Positions 17,285-26,132 of a stretch of 32,970 nt of DNA are shown piece by piece; position 1 is the stretch's first letter; every line of letters starts with the position of its first letter. The notes below the pieces were generated by a model, which did no database searches, was not told the DNA's origin, and saw only the letters and a program-made list of their open reading frames with translations. This DNA comes from Rhizobium sp. (GTDB lineage: Bacteria > Pseudomonadota > Alphaproteobacteria > Rhizobiales > Rhizobiaceae): contig DPXQ01000039.1 in the NCBI GenBank assembly GCA_003527225.1, positions 1-32,970 of the forward strand, given 5' to 3'. The translations under genes were made by a program, and so were the position numbers.

Positions 17285-18129
17285 CACCGCCCTCCCCGCT
17301 TGATCGTCACCTTCTCCTGCTTCCAGCCGACGCCGGATACGAGAACGGCGCGGTCGACATTGTAGTCGACGATCATCATGTCGTTCTTCATGCGGTAATT
17401 GACGATCCGGTTCTGGCCACCGGAAACGACGAACAGCACCGGCGCATCCTGGCCCGAGATCGTGCGTGGGAACTGGATGTAGGTCTTCTGGCCGTCGCTA
17501 TAGACGCGTGTCGGCCGCCAGCCGGCGCGGCCGGAGATCGCGTAGGAGAAACTGAGCTGCTCGGCGGTCACGTTGGCGCCCGGGATCGTGCTTGCCTCTA
17601 GCCTGGCGTTGATGTCGGCGAGCTTGGCTGACACATCCTCCGGATATTCAAAGCCGACGCGCGCCATATATTGGGTGGGATGGGATTTGAGCTGGATATG
17701 ATAGGTGCGTCGCGAGGTCGTCACCACCATCGAGGTGATAAGGCCCGGCTCGGACGGCTTGACGATCAGATGGATCGCCTGCCCGCCGGCGGCCCCGGAA
17801 GTCGCGGGCTCGACCTTCCACCGCACGGTGTCGCCGACGAGCACGTCGCGCACCACCTCGCCGGGCTGCAGCTCGATATCGCAGACCTGCAGCGGCGAGC
17901 AGACGACGGAAGGCTGCACCTCGCCATAGAGGAAGACGACCTTGCCGTCATCGCCCCTGGTCACCAGGCCGCGGGTGCCGCGCCACTTGCCGGAGATGTC
18001 GATGCCCTTTCGTTCGTTTGCGGAAACATCTTGAGCCCACGCATGCGATGCGAGAGCGGTTCCTGCGATCAAGCTGCATGCCAAGGTAAGGACCAACTTG
18101 GCGCGGTAGGGTAGTATGCTCGTATTCAT
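17284..18129 (-). CDS. trbG: Conjugal transfer protein TrbG (VirB9-like)
   Basis: TrbG is the VirB9-type periplasmic/outer-membrane core component. The 281-aa protein has a signal peptide ([20 protein letters not shown], cleavage probably after AWA at 32). The N-terminal beta domain includes [20 protein letters not shown] and [18 protein letters not shown]. The C-terminal CagX/VirB9 domain includes [20 protein letters not shown] followed by YIQFP and ends [19 protein letters not shown]. It starts 16 bases after the trbF stop. Its partner in the outer ring is TrbI and probably TrbH. Confidence 0.95.
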   Translation of the reverse strand: MNTSILPYRAKLVLTLACSLIAGTALASHAWAQDVSANERKGIDISGKWRGTRGLVTRGDDGKVVFLYGEVQPSVVCSPLQVCDIELQPGEVVRDVLVGDTVRWKVEPATSGAAGGQAIHLIVKPSEPGLITSMVVTTSRRTYHIQLKSHPTQYMARVGFEYPEDVSAKLADINARLEASTIPGANVTAEQLSFSYAISGRAGWRPTRVYSDGQKTYIQFPRTISGQDAPVLFVVSGGQNRIVNYRMKNDMMIVDYNVDRAVLVSGVGWKQEKVTIKRGGR

Positions 18130-18145
18130 GTCGTGGCCATGCCTT

Positions 18146-18808
18146 TCAAAGCTGTGCAGTCCAGTCGAAGTCCTTGAGGTAAAGGCCGATCGGGTTGAGG
18201 CGGATCACGCCCTCGTCCTGAGGCGGGGTCAGCGTCACGGTGGCGATGCCGCGGAACCGACGAAGAGCGGTCTCCTTGCCCTTCCGGTCGCGTTCGAACT
18301 CGGTCCAGTCGATCTGATAGGACTGGTTGGACAGTGCCACGATGTTGTTGACCTCGATGGCGACAGTCGCGCTCTTCGCCTTCTCGAACGGCGAACTTGT
18401 TCTGAACCATGCATTGACCTTCTCGGTCGCCGGGTCCGAAGTCCTGAGCAGCGCGTATGTGCGGTCGATATACTGCTTCTGGACCACAGCATCCGGTGTG
18501 ACCGATCGGAAGTTCGAGACGAAGCCGCCAAGGGTGGCGCGCACCACTCTGGCGTCGGCATATTCGATCTGTTGCGGGAAGCCGGCGGTCGCCGCCGTGC
18601 CGAGCTTGTCGACTTCGACAATATAGGGAACGAGCTTGACTTGCGTGCTCTGATAAAGCGCATAGGAAAAGCCGACGACCGCCATGACCATGCCGGTGAT
18701 GCCGACGATGCGCCATGCGGCGGCTGCCTTCACATAAGAGCCGTAGCGTTCGTTCCATTCATTTCTAGCGGCAATGTAGGGATTGCCGGGCGGTGTTCGT
18801 CCAGACAT
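18146..18808 (-). CDS. trbF: Conjugal transfer protein TrbF (VirB8-like)
   Basis: TrbF is the VirB8-type inner-membrane assembly factor. The 220-aa protein opens [20 protein letters not shown], typical of Ti-type TrbF, has one membrane helix at about residues 32-52 and a periplasmic NTF2-like domain with [30 protein letters not shown] and [20 protein letters not shown]. It starts 18 bases after the trbL stop and is followed closely by trbG. Complete by length and motif content. Confidence 0.95.
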   Translation of the reverse strand: MSGRTPPGNPYIAARNEWNERYGSYVKAAAAWRIVGITGMVMAVVGFSYALYQSTQVKLVPYIVEVDKLGTAATAGFPQQIEYADARVVRATLGGFVSNFRSVTPDAVVQKQYIDRTYALLRTSDPATEKVNAWFRTSSPFEKAKSATVAIEVNNIVALSNQSYQIDWTEFERDRKGKETALRRFRGIATVTLTPPQDEGVIRLNPIGLYLKDFDWTAQL

Positions 18809-18826
18809 GCGAGGCTCAGCTTTCGA

Positions 18827-20014
18827 TTATGTATTGTCTTTGAGGGGTGGTGGTGTCGCCGCCTTGCCGGGATTGCGCGTCTGGTCGAGCTTGGCGTTGG
18901 CGAGGCCGAGCAACGAGCCCGCGTAGGCGCCGGGTGAGGCGATCGCTTTTTCCTTCGCCGCGGAGCCTGCCGCCCACCCGGCATTGCCGATGCTGGACGC
19001 CATGCCGCGCAATGCAGCACCGGCGATGGATGACCCCCCTGCCCTGGCGGCGCTTGCGGTCTCGGCTCCCGCTCTCGCCGCACTGGCGCCGAGGAACGCG
19101 CCGCCGGCGGCAAAGGTCGCCGTCTGTCCGCCGTGGCGGATCGCTTCCATGCCGCCCGAAACCGAAGCACCCTGCACCACGCCCTGGATGATCGGCGGTA
19201 CATACATGGCGATGACGAAGACGACCACGGAGATGCCGGCGATCGCCAGCGTCGTGATGAACTGGTCAGTGTCGGCGGAGGGTGCCTCCGCGAGCCCCAA
19301 CAGGATGTCGGAGCCGATTTTCGAGATCATTACCAGCGCCATCAGCTTCATGCCGACACTGAAGGCGTAGACCAGATAACGGATCGCGAAGTCCTTCGTG
19401 TAGGAGGAACCGCCGAGGCCGAGCATGATCATGCCGGCGAGCAGGCCAATATACATTTCCACCATCACTGCGACGAAGATCGCGGCGACAAGGCTGAAGG
19501 CAACGACCACGACGACCATGGCGAAGACCGCGGCAATCGCCAGAGCGTTGTCCTCCCAAAGCCCGAACTTCGCCTGCTCCGACATTTTGGACGCGACGCG
19601 GATACCGGCGTCGAAGATATTGGCCGGCGAGGCGGACCCGCCGCCGGCGCCGATCTGATAGAGGCTGTCGACGATCGCCTTGCCAAGCGCCGGGCCGCGG
19701 TCGAGAATAAAGGCGAACAGCCCGATGAACAGGATGCGGCGGACGAGTTCGGCGAACCAGGCGTCAAGCGAGGCGGCATTGATCGCAAGCCATACGGCGG
19801 CAATGCCGATCTCGATTCCCGCCAGGATCCAGAACAGCGACCGCGCCGCATTGGTGATGGTCGTTTCCCATCCCTTGGCCGCGGTGACGACCTGATTCTC
19901 CAGTGTGGTGAGCACGGCTCCCTGCTGCGCAAGGGCCGGCGCGCTCGCCAGCAGAACCATGCCGATTGCGATGAAGATGAGCTCTAGTTTCCGTGAGGGG
20001 CGAACGATCACCAT
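18827..20014 (-). CDS. trbL: Conjugal transfer protein TrbL (VirB6-like)
   Basis: TrbL is the polytopic inner-membrane (VirB6-type) component of the mating channel. The 395-aa product begins MVIVRPSRKLELIFIAIGMV with a probable signal/first helix ending ALAQQ, then at least five hydrophobic helices, including SLFWILAGIEIGIAAVWLAI, AIAAVFAMVVVVVAFSLVAA and LAIAGISVVVFVIAMYV. The C-terminal third is alanine/glycine/serine-rich and cytoplasmic or periplasmic. The ATG at 20014 overlaps the trbK stop region (ATGGTGA); the open frame reaching to 20305 overlaps trbK and is rejected. Family length is about 390-450 aa, so it is complete. Confidence 0.93.
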   Translation of the reverse strand: MVIVRPSRKLELIFIAIGMVLLASAPALAQQGAVLTTLENQVVTAAKGWETTITNAARSLFWILAGIEIGIAAVWLAINAASLDAWFAELVRRILFIGLFAFILDRGPALGKAIVDSLYQIGAGGGSASPANIFDAGIRVASKMSEQAKFGLWEDNALAIAAVFAMVVVVVAFSLVAAIFVAVMVEMYIGLLAGMIMLGLGGSSYTKDFAIRYLVYAFSVGMKLMALVMISKIGSDILLGLAEAPSADTDQFITTLAIAGISVVVFVIAMYVPPIIQGVVQGASVSGGMEAIRHGGQTATFAAGGAFLGASAARAGAETASAARAGGSSIAGAALRGMASSIGNAGWAAGSAAKEKAIASPGAYAGSLLGLANAKLDQTRNPGKAATPPPLKDNT

Positions 20015-20226
20015 CTCGGCTTCATCTCCTGGCCGCCGCGGATGTTGCGCTCCGGATCGCCGCTGAAGAATTTCTCCTGGTGCTCGCGGCGTGCGGCGTC
20101 GGATGCCGGATGCATAGATCCTGCTCCTGAAGCCGCGGGGCGCGGCTGCATCAGCATCCAGCTCACGCCGGCACCGACAACGACAATTCCCGCCAGTGCA
20201 ACGGCGATGATCAGACGCGGGCTCAC
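20008..20226 (-). CDS. trbK: TrbK-type putative entry-exclusion protein
   Basis: TrbK has been linked to entry exclusion, which limits redundant mating between cells that already carry the plasmid; for the rhizobial form this is by analogy. The 72-aa product has one N-terminal membrane helix (LIIAVALAGIVVVGAGVSWM) and a periplasmic tail. Unlike the RP4 protein there is no lipobox cysteine. It starts with GTG at 20226, overlapping the trbJ stop (GTGA), and its own stop overlaps the trbL start. The last 28 residues closely resemble the last 24 of TrbJ (see Findings). Confidence 0.85.
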   Translation of the reverse strand: MSPRLIIAVALAGIVVVGAGVSWMLMQPRPAASGAGSMHPASDAARREHQEKFFSGDPERNIRGGQEMKPRW

Positions 20227-21029
20227 CAGCGCGGCTCCATCGTCTGACCGCCGCGGATACCGTGCTCCGGCGCGTTGAAGAACTTTTCGCGCCGGGCCTG
20301 CGCAAGGTCTTTTTGCGCCTGTTCCGACTGATACCAGGTGCCCATCATGGTCATCTGCTGCGAGACCAACCCGCGCAGCTTCTGAATTTGCGCCACCTCT
20401 TGTGACGCGATCTCATGACCCACCTGCAAAGCTTTCATCTGGCCGTCGGCACTTTCCGACATCGAGCGCAACGACGACATGGTGGATTCCTCGCTGGAAA
20501 ACTGCTCGGCCGTCAGGTTTGCGGCTTTCAGCGTGCCGGCGATCGTGTCGCGGTTCGTGTCAGACCAGCTCTGATAGGTCGTCGAAAAACTCGCCTCATC
20601 AGGCAGGTTGCTTTTCATCTCGGCATAGCTCTGGAACCGCTGCTGAAGCTGGTCGTCGATATTGCCCATCGAAAACGCGATGCCCTGCCCTTGCCCGACG
20701 ATGCTCTGCAGCCTGTTGAGATCGCTTTCGACCTGGCCCCAGACGTGCTCCGGCAATTGCGCGGTGTTCTGCAGCATGTTTTCGTAGATCCTCAACTGGT
20801 TCTGGATCTGCTCGGCCAACTGGTTGATCTGGGTGATCTGGTTGTTCACCTGCTCGGCCGATTTGCCCACAAGCGAGACGAGTTCGGCATTGTTGGCGAG
20901 CTGTGTGAACTCTGTCGCCTCGCCGGTCACGCCGCCAGCCATGCCCGTTTCAGGCAGCGCCATTGCTACCACGACCACAAGAACGCCAGCGATGCAGCGG
21001 CGATCAGGCGCGTAAATACGATTCCGCAT
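20223..21029 (-). CDS. trbJ: Conjugal transfer protein TrbJ (VirB5-like)
   Basis: TrbJ is the VirB5-type periplasmic/pilus-tip protein. The 268-aa product has a signal peptide (MRNRIYAPDRRCIAGVLVVV, ending near GMA) and a mostly helical mature part: FTQLANNAELVSLVGKSAEQ, VNNQITQINQLAEQIQNQLR and MLQNTAQLPEHVWGQV are typical. The ATG at 21029 lies inside the end of trbE (26-base overlap); a TTG two codons earlier is less likely. The C-terminal tail KFFNAPEHGIRGGQTMEPRW resembles TrbK's tail. Confidence 0.93.
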   Translation of the reverse strand: MRNRIYAPDRRCIAGVLVVVVAMALPETGMAGGVTGEATEFTQLANNAELVSLVGKSAEQVNNQITQINQLAEQIQNQLRIYENMLQNTAQLPEHVWGQVESDLNRLQSIVGQGQGIAFSMGNIDDQLQQRFQSYAEMKSNLPDEASFSTTYQSWSDTNRDTIAGTLKAANLTAEQFSSEESTMSSLRSMSESADGQMKALQVGHEIASQEVAQIQKLRGLVSQQMTMMGTWYQSEQAQKDLAQARREKFFNAPEHGIRGGQTMEPRW

Positions 21030-23466
21030 GAGCAATCCCTCTCTGTTGCAGCCAGTGAAGCGGCCATTTGTCGCCGTGTTCGGACCGAAGCGTCCGAATG
21101 CGTTTCAGATCCTCCTTGCCGGATGCCCCGACGAAGGAGAGCGCGACAGGCCCGAGCGCCATGTCGAAGAGGCGGCGGCCGTCGGGCGACGCGACGTAAT
21201 ATTCCCGCTTCGGAAGAGCCGTCGCGACGATCTCGATCTGCCGTTGGTTGAAGCCGATCCGCTCGTAGAACTCCCGCGTGCCAGGCTCCCGCGCCGCCCC
21301 ATTCGGCAGGCAGATTTTTGTCGGGCAGCTCTCCTTCAGCACATCGATGATGCCGGAACGCTCCGCGTCTGAGATCGATTGGGTGGCGAGCACCACCGCA
21401 CAATTGGCCTTGCGCAGCACCTTCAGCCATTCTCGGATCTTGTCGCGGAACAGCGGATGGCCGAGCATCAGCCAGGCTTCGTCGAGAATGATGAGGCTTG
21501 GGTTCCCGGTGAGTCGCTTCTCGACACGGCGGAACAGATAGGTGAGGACCGGCACGAGATTGCGCTCGCCCATGTTCATCAGCTCTTCCACTTCGAAGCA
21601 CTGGAAGGCGCCGAGCGTCAGCCCGTCCTCTTCCGCGTCGAGAAGCTGACCCATCGGTCCGTCGACCGTGTAGTGATGGAGCGCATCCTTGATTTCGCGC
21701 ATCTGCACGCCGCTCACGAAGTCCGACAGCGATCGCCCACGGGACTCCGCCATCAGAGCGATCTGCCGCGAGATGGCGTTGCGATGATCCGGGGTCACCG
21801 TGACACCCTGCAAAGCCACAAGCGTTTCCAGCCACTCTGCCGCCCAGGCGCGATCGCCGTCGCTCGAGAGTTCCGCCAGCGGGCAGAAGGCCAGCCGCGG
21901 TGACGTCCCCTCCCCGTCTATCGTCGCGTCGCCGCCAATCTCGTAGTGGTCGCCGCCAACGGCCAAGGTCAACGGCAGCATCGACCGTCCCTTATCAAAG
22001 GCGAAGATCTGCGCGTCCCTGTAACGGCGGAACTGCGCCGCGATCAGCGAAAGAAGCGTCGACTTGCCGGACCCGGTCGGGCCGAAGACCAACGTATGGC
22101 CAACGTCGTCGACATGGAGGTTCAGCCGGAACGGAGTCGAGCCGCTTGCGACCTGCATGAGCGGTGGCGAACCGGGCGGGTAAAACGGGCAAGGCGCTGT
22201 CGGACTTCCCGACCAGACGGAATTGAGCGGCACGAGATCGGCGAGATTGCGGGTATTGATCAGCGGCTCGCGGATATTGGCGTAGGAGACACCCGGCAGG
22301 CTGCCGAGAAAGGCATCCGTTGCATTGAGCGTCTCGATCCGAGCGCCAAAACCTTCCGCCTGGATCAGCCGGCGGATTGCCTCGCATTTTTCCTGCAGGC
22401 GTGGTTGCTCGTCGAAGAGGACGATGACCGGCGTGTAGTAGCCATAGGCGACGAGTTGGGAGGCCGCTTGCGCGATGGCATCCTCGGTTTCCGCCACCAT
22501 CATCATCGCGTCCTGGTCGAGCGAACGACTTTGCGTCTGGAAGAGCTGATCGAAGAACGGCCGCACCTTTTGCTGCCATTTCTTGCGCGTGCGCTCGAGC
22601 CTCGCCCGCGCTTCCTGTTCATCGAGAAAGACGAAGCGGCTCGACCAGCGATAGGTCAGTGGCATGAGGTCGAGCGCGTTGAGAATTCCTGGCCAGCTCT
22701 CCGCCGGCAGGCCGTCGATCGCCACGACGCCAAGGAAGCGGTTTTCGACAGTCGGCGTCAGGCCATGCTGCAGTTCGGCCGTGACCAGCCAGTCGAGATA
22801 CATCGGGATTTCGGGGAGGCGAATTGGATGGTTTTCGCCCGTGATGCAGAAGCGGATGAATTGGAAGAGTTCGTCGTATCGCGCGATCCGAAAGCCGCCG
22901 CGGTCCTCCGTCTCCTGCGTCAGCATCCGGCGGACGGAGACGACATTGGCGAGATACTGTTCGACCTCGCGGATAGATGTGCGGAAGGCGTCGAGTGCGC
23001 TGTCGGCATAGGTCGTGGAGCGACTGCCGGCATCCGAATAGACGTATCGCGTCAGCCCCGAACGCCGACGCTCCGGCGGCCGCCATGTCAGGATCAGAGC
23101 CTGCCGGCTTTCGAAATGCCCGCTCTCCCGCTCGAAATGTGCCCGTCGCTCGGCGTCGATCGCGCGCGTGACGGGATCCGGGAAGTGGCAGTCCGCTTCG
23201 GCCGGATAGTCGGTCGTCGGAACGCGTGCTGCCTCGACCTGGATCATCCAGCCGGAGCCGAGGCGTGCCAGGATTGCGTTGATCTGGCGGCTGATCTCGT
23301 TGCGCTCGGCGTCGGTCGAACTCTCGCTATCCGGACCGGCAAAATACCAGCCGGCTATGAGGCTACCGTCCTTCAGGAGCATGATGCCGTTGTCGACGAG
23401 AGCGGCATAAGGAACGAGATCGGCAAACGAAGGGCCGGAATGCCGGAAAGGCTTCAAAGCTACCAT
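21004..23466 (-). CDS. trbE: Conjugal transfer ATPase TrbE (VirB4-like)
   Basis: TrbE is the VirB4-family ATPase that powers pilus and channel assembly at the inner membrane. The 820-aa protein begins MVALKPFRHSGPSFADLVPY. Walker A GPTGSGKST lies at about residue 461 and Walker B LIILDEAW at about 656-662, followed by LATQSISDAERSGIIDVLKE. The start at 23466 has GAGGG seven bases upstream and comes 10 bases after the trbD stop; the extension to 23532 overlaps trbD and is rejected. Length is typical and the motifs are intact. Confidence 0.96.
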   Translation of the reverse strand: MVALKPFRHSGPSFADLVPYAALVDNGIMLLKDGSLIAGWYFAGPDSESSTDAERNEISRQINAILARLGSGWMIQVEAARVPTTDYPAEADCHFPDPVTRAIDAERRAHFERESGHFESRQALILTWRPPERRRSGLTRYVYSDAGSRSTTYADSALDAFRTSIREVEQYLANVVSVRRMLTQETEDRGGFRIARYDELFQFIRFCITGENHPIRLPEIPMYLDWLVTAELQHGLTPTVENRFLGVVAIDGLPAESWPGILNALDLMPLTYRWSSRFVFLDEQEARARLERTRKKWQQKVRPFFDQLFQTQSRSLDQDAMMMVAETEDAIAQAASQLVAYGYYTPVIVLFDEQPRLQEKCEAIRRLIQAEGFGARIETLNATDAFLGSLPGVSYANIREPLINTRNLADLVPLNSVWSGSPTAPCPFYPPGSPPLMQVASGSTPFRLNLHVDDVGHTLVFGPTGSGKSTLLSLIAAQFRRYRDAQIFAFDKGRSMLPLTLAVGGDHYEIGGDATIDGEGTSPRLAFCPLAELSSDGDRAWAAEWLETLVALQGVTVTPDHRNAISRQIALMAESRGRSLSDFVSGVQMREIKDALHHYTVDGPMGQLLDAEEDGLTLGAFQCFEVEELMNMGERNLVPVLTYLFRRVEKRLTGNPSLIILDEAWLMLGHPLFRDKIREWLKVLRKANCAVVLATQSISDAERSGIIDVLKESCPTKICLPNGAAREPGTREFYERIGFNQRQIEIVATALPKREYYVASPDGRRLFDMALGPVALSFVGASGKEDLKRIRTLRSEHGDKWPLHWLQQRGIAHAESYLRA

Positions 23467-23476
23467 TGCGCCGCCC

Positions 23477-23776
23477 TCAATAGCGCCGCCAGGGCGTCGA
23501 TGTGGCCCTGTACAAGGATTTGTATGAGACATGCCGGAGGTAAACGCGGCGCATCAGGGGATCGGCTTTCGCCATCATTCGAAGGGCGGCGACGGCGACG
23601 AGCCAGAGCGCCACTCCGAAAATCGCTGCATACCAGGTAAGGACGACGAAGATCAGAATGACGGCCGCCAGCCCGCTCAGCAGCACAAGTTCCCGATCCG
23701 CGCCCATCAGCAGATTGGGCCGCGACAGTGCGCGATGGATGCGCGAGCGAATGAGAGCGGAGCCGGACTCAGCCAT
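23477..23776 (-). CDS. trbD: Conjugal transfer protein TrbD (VirB3-like)
   Basis: TrbD is the small VirB3-type inner-membrane protein that works with TrbE. The 99-aa protein begins [20 protein letters not shown] and has two adjoining membrane helices at about residues 31-48 and 50-66, followed by [20 protein letters not shown], a typical C-terminal motif. Starting at 23776 makes it overlap the end of trbC by 8 bases, as expected of a tightly packed operon. A longer frame to 23809 is not supported. Confidence 0.92.
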   Translation of the reverse strand: MAESGSALIRSRIHRALSRPNLLMGADRELVLLSGLAAVILIFVVLTWYAAIFGVALWLVAVAALRMMAKADPLMRRVYLRHVSYKSLYRATSTPWRRY

Positions 23777-24176
23777 GAGCCCCCTCCCCTTGCCTCTGCG
23801 CGAACCCAACCTGCTTTGTCAGACTGTCGCGCATCTGTGGCTCGAGGCTGCTGATCGTCGCACCGGTTGCTCCGAACAGGCCGACGATCTGGGTTGCACC
23901 CAGCAGAACGCCGCCGACGAGTGCGATGTAGCAAAGCCGTCTGGCAAAGTCGTTGAGCTCACCGCCGAAGATCAGCATCCCGCCCGCGATCGCGACGGCA
24001 GCGAGCGCAATGAAGCCGGCGACAGGACCCGTGATCGATTGCTGGATCTGTTGCAGCGGCGACTCCCAGGGCAGGCCGCCGCCACCCGATGATGCAAGTG
24101 CCGGCGGGGCCATGGCGATCAATGCCAGCAGAGCAACCGCGCCGCCGGCCACTGCGTGATGATGCTTACGCTGCAT
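23769..24176 (-). CDS. trbC: Conjugal pilin TrbC (VirB2-like)
   Basis: TrbC is the VirB2-type pilin precursor. The 135-aa product has a cleavable leader ([20 protein letters not shown], ending PALA at about 28) and two hydrophobic helices at about 52-72 and 82-102, between which lies [10 protein letters not shown]. The glycine-rich [12 protein letters not shown] after the leader is typical of mature pilin starts. In RP4 the pilin is cyclised; whether that happens here cannot be seen. The ATG at 24176 overlaps the trbB 3' end by 11 bases. The longer frame to 24242 is rejected. Confidence 0.92.
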   Translation of the reverse strand: MQRKHHHAVAGGAVALLALIAMAPPALASSGGGGLPWESPLQQIQQSITGPVAGFIALAAVAIAGGMLIFGGELNDFARRLCYIALVGGVLLGATQIVGLFGATGATISSLEPQMRDSLTKQVGFAQRQGEGAHG

Positions 24177-25137
24177 GACTATCCTCATCGATCTGGGCAT
24201 AGTGTTCAGTCTGGTACGTCGAGCCCTTGAAGCCTTCGACATGGATCACGTCGCGGACACGCCGGCCGCGGCCGGTCCGCTCGATGGAGACGACGAGGTC
24301 GACGGCTTCGCCGATCACCTCGCGCATGGGCTGCTGGCTGGCTTCCGCCGTGAGCTGTTCGAGGCGACGCAAGGCGGACATCGCCGTGTTGGAATGCACG
24401 GTCGTGACACCGCCGGGGTGGCCGGTGTTCCACGCTTTGAGTAGTGTGAGGGCGGCGCCGTCGCGGACTTCGCCGACAATGATCCTGTCCGGACGCAAAC
24501 GCATGGTGCTCTTAAGGAGTCGTGCCATGTCGACGCTGTCGCTCGTATGGAGAGAGACCGCGTTTTCGGCCGCGCATTGGATCTCGGCGGTATCCTCCAG
24601 GATCACCATACGATCCTCCGGCGCGGTCTCGACGATCTCCGCGATGACGGAGTTCGCGAGCGTCGTCTTGCCGGAACCTGTGCCGCCCGAGATGACGATG
24701 TTCATGCGTGACGAGATCGCGCTCCTGATGACCGAGGCCTGCGCTTCGGTCATCACCTTGTTCTTCACATAGTCGTCGAGTGGAATGAGGCGCGACGCGC
24801 GACGGCGGATCGTGAAGGTCGGCGCAGAGACCACCGGGGGAAGAAGACCCTCGAACCGGTGGCCGCCGATCGGCAGCTCCCCGGATATGATCGGCTGCTC
24901 GTGGTCGGCCTCGGACTGAAGCGAATGGGCGACACTGCCGATGACGACTTCCGCCGCGGCCCGGGTCATTCCTCCGGCCGGAGCTACGCCATGGCCAAGT
25001 CGCTCGATGAACAGCCGTCCGTCAGGGTTCAGCATGATCTCGACAACGCTCGCATCGTCGAGGGCGACGCAGAGTTCGTCTCCGAGGGCATCCTGCAGCT
25101 TGCGGACCAGGCGGGGATGGGAGCGGAGCTGGGTCAC
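24166..25137 (-). CDS. trbB: Conjugal transfer ATPase TrbB (VirB11-like)
   Basis: TrbB is the VirB11-type hexameric secretion ATPase. The 323-aa product has Walker [13 protein letters not shown] at about residues 150-160, an Asp box [15 protein letters not shown], Walker B-type [15 protein letters not shown] and the His box [16 protein letters not shown]. It starts with GTG at 25137, overlapping the traI stop in GTGA, so it is translated in tandem with the autoinducer synthase. It is the first structural gene of the Trb operon. Confidence 0.96.
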   Translation of the reverse strand: MTQLRSHPRLVRKLQDALGDELCVALDDASVVEIMLNPDGRLFIERLGHGVAPAGGMTRAAAEVVIGSVAHSLQSEADHEQPIISGELPIGGHRFEGLLPPVVSAPTFTIRRRASRLIPLDDYVKNKVMTEAQASVIRSAISSRMNIVISGGTGSGKTTLANSVIAEIVETAPEDRMVILEDTAEIQCAAENAVSLHTSDSVDMARLLKSTMRLRPDRIIVGEVRDGAALTLLKAWNTGHPGGVTTVHSNTAMSALRRLEQLTAEASQQPMREVIGEAVDLVVSIERTGRGRRVRDVIHVEGFKGSTYQTEHYAQIDEDSHAA

Positions 25138-25772
25138 GCCGCACTCCTGATCGAAGCGGTGTCGCTTCGTGTGATCGCCGAATGGTAGCCTGCCGGGCAG
25201 ACACGCTCGAAGCTCGCGTGGTCAGCCGGAAGGCTTCCGGCTACCGCCATCGTGTTGCCGATCGCGGCAGGTTCGCCGAGCCGCTTCATCGGCCATCCGG
25301 CGCGGTTCAGGATGCGTTCGAAGCGAAGGTCTGTGGCGGTGACGATTTCGGTGTAGCCGTTCGCTATCGACCACTCGATGATGCCCGCGAACATCGTGAG
25401 CGTCGCCAGATGCAACTGGCCCCCTCCCCTGCCAGCTTCAAGGGAAGTATCGACGCAGAAGCGTGAGCTCTCGACCATCCCTGGGTGCGCATCAAGCGAG
25501 CCGTTGGCCAGCAGTCCGGGAAAGGTTTGATCGAGCATGGTCGGACCGGACGCAGGAAGTAGGCGGGCGCAGCCGGCGATCCGGTCGGTCGCGTCGACTG
25601 CCAGGACATAGGTCGGACTGACCTCGTCATACTGATCTCGCTCCTCGCCGGCTGAGATCGTCACGTCCCAGCCCAGACGTGATCCAAAGACGGTCGCGCG
25701 AAGGCGGCGCATCTGTGTGAGTAAGCTGGAATGCCTCTGGTAGAGGTCGGGAGAGACGGCAAGTATGCGCAT
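25134..25772 (-). CDS. traI: Acyl-homoserine-lactone synthase TraI (LuxI family)
   Basis: TraI makes the acyl-homoserine lactone signal (3-oxo-C8 on Ti plasmids) from SAM and acyl-ACP. The 212-aa product starts MRILAVSPDLYQRHSSLLTQ and keeps the LuxI-family residues R25, F29, W35, D46 and D49 in the substrate region, with later blocks GMVESSRFCVDTSLEAG, ATLTMFAGIIEWSIANGYTE and FERILNRAGWPMKRLGEP; it ends IRSAA, as I recall Ti-plasmid TraI doing. The start at 25772 follows GGAG; an open frame to 25823 is rejected. It is the first gene of the trb transcript and has tra boxes upstream. The exact acyl chain cannot be read from sequence. Confidence 0.96.
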   Translation of the reverse strand: MRILAVSPDLYQRHSSLLTQMRRLRATVFGSRLGWDVTISAGEERDQYDEVSPTYVLAVDATDRIAGCARLLPASGPTMLDQTFPGLLANGSLDAHPGMVESSRFCVDTSLEAGRGGGQLHLATLTMFAGIIEWSIANGYTEIVTATDLRFERILNRAGWPMKRLGEPAAIGNTMAVAGSLPADHASFERVCPAGYHSAITRSDTASIRSAA

Positions 25773-25831
25773 GATCCACTCCATGAGAATCGAACTGCGC
25801 ATACCAAGACCATCACGACTCACGTGTGGCT

Positions 25832-25849
25832 ATGTGCAGATTTGCACCT
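25832..25849. promoter_or_regulatory. tra box facing traI-trb
   Basis: ATGTGCAGATTTGCACCT matches the Ti-plasmid tra box ATGTGCAGATCTGCACAT at 16 of 18 positions. It lies 60 bases upstream of the traI start. TraR-AHL dimers bind this dyad and activate transcription; TraR itself is not in this window. Confidence 0.85.
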
Positions 25850-25852
25850 CAG

Positions 25853-25868
25853 TGATTCTGCAGAATCA
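25853..25868. promoter_or_regulatory. Perfect 16-bp palindrome between the tra boxes
   Basis: TGATTCTGCAGAATCA is perfectly palindromic. Its centre (25860.5) is exactly 20 bp from the centre of the left tra box (25840.5), about two helical turns. Its core is CTGCAG rather than the tra-box AGATCT, so it is not a third tra box. It may bind another regulator. Confidence 0.5.
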
Positions 25869-25910
25869 GCATCTATTGCGGCGGAGGAGATCAATGAATG
25901 TGTGGATGAG

Positions 25911-25928
25911 ATATGCAGATCTGCATTT
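25911..25928. promoter_or_regulatory. tra box facing repABC
   Basis: ATATGCAGATCTGCATTT matches the tra box consensus at 15 of 18 positions and contains a perfect 14-bp palindrome, ATGCAGATCTGCAT. It lies nearest to repA and probably mediates TraR activation of repABC. Confidence 0.8.
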
Positions 25929-26097
25929 CGGGCCCGGCCCGGCTAGCCTCGCCAATGGCGCTAAGATGCTGGTTCATATAGGTAAATATGCGTTATGAGA
26001 GTATTTGGTTCAGACGCATTAACCTTTCGTTAACCTTAAACCGCTGGACGCGTGGCTGGAATCATGCGTTATCCTTGACGGCAAAAGGGCATTAGAT

Positions 26098-26110
26098 CGG
26101 CCATTGGCCG
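26098..26110. promoter_or_regulatory. Candidate RepA operator
   Basis: CGGCCATTGGCCG is a perfect 6-bp inverted repeat with one central base, 22 bases before the repA start. RepA of repABC plasmids represses its own operon by binding a palindrome near the promoter; location fits, but it has not been matched to a known operator. Confidence 0.4.
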
Positions 26111-26132
26111 TCAGGAAGGTCTAGTAGCAACA

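Larger units (their letters stand above)
25773..26132. promoter_or_regulatory. Divergent traI / repA control region
   Basis: This 360-base region separates leftward traI-trb from rightward repABC. It contains two tra boxes (25832-25849 and 25911-25928), a separate 16-bp palindrome (25853-25868), direct repeats of ATGCGTTAT (25988-25996 and 26064-26072), tandem TTAACCTT (26019-26026 and 26030-26037), and a small palindrome before repA (26098-26110). Ti plasmids use such a shared region so that TraR with autoinducer raises both conjugation and copy number. A TAAGAT at 25962-25967 is a possible repABC -10. Confidence 0.8.

Noticed and set aside
20015..20305. Extended TrbL start upstream of 20014
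   Set aside because: It would overlap all of trbK in another frame and lacks a TrbL-like signal. The start at 20014 has the correct N-terminus and coupling.
25853..25868. The intervening palindrome as a third tra box
   Set aside because: Its centre is CTG/CAG instead of the tra box AGA/TCT, and the outer bases do not match the consensus.
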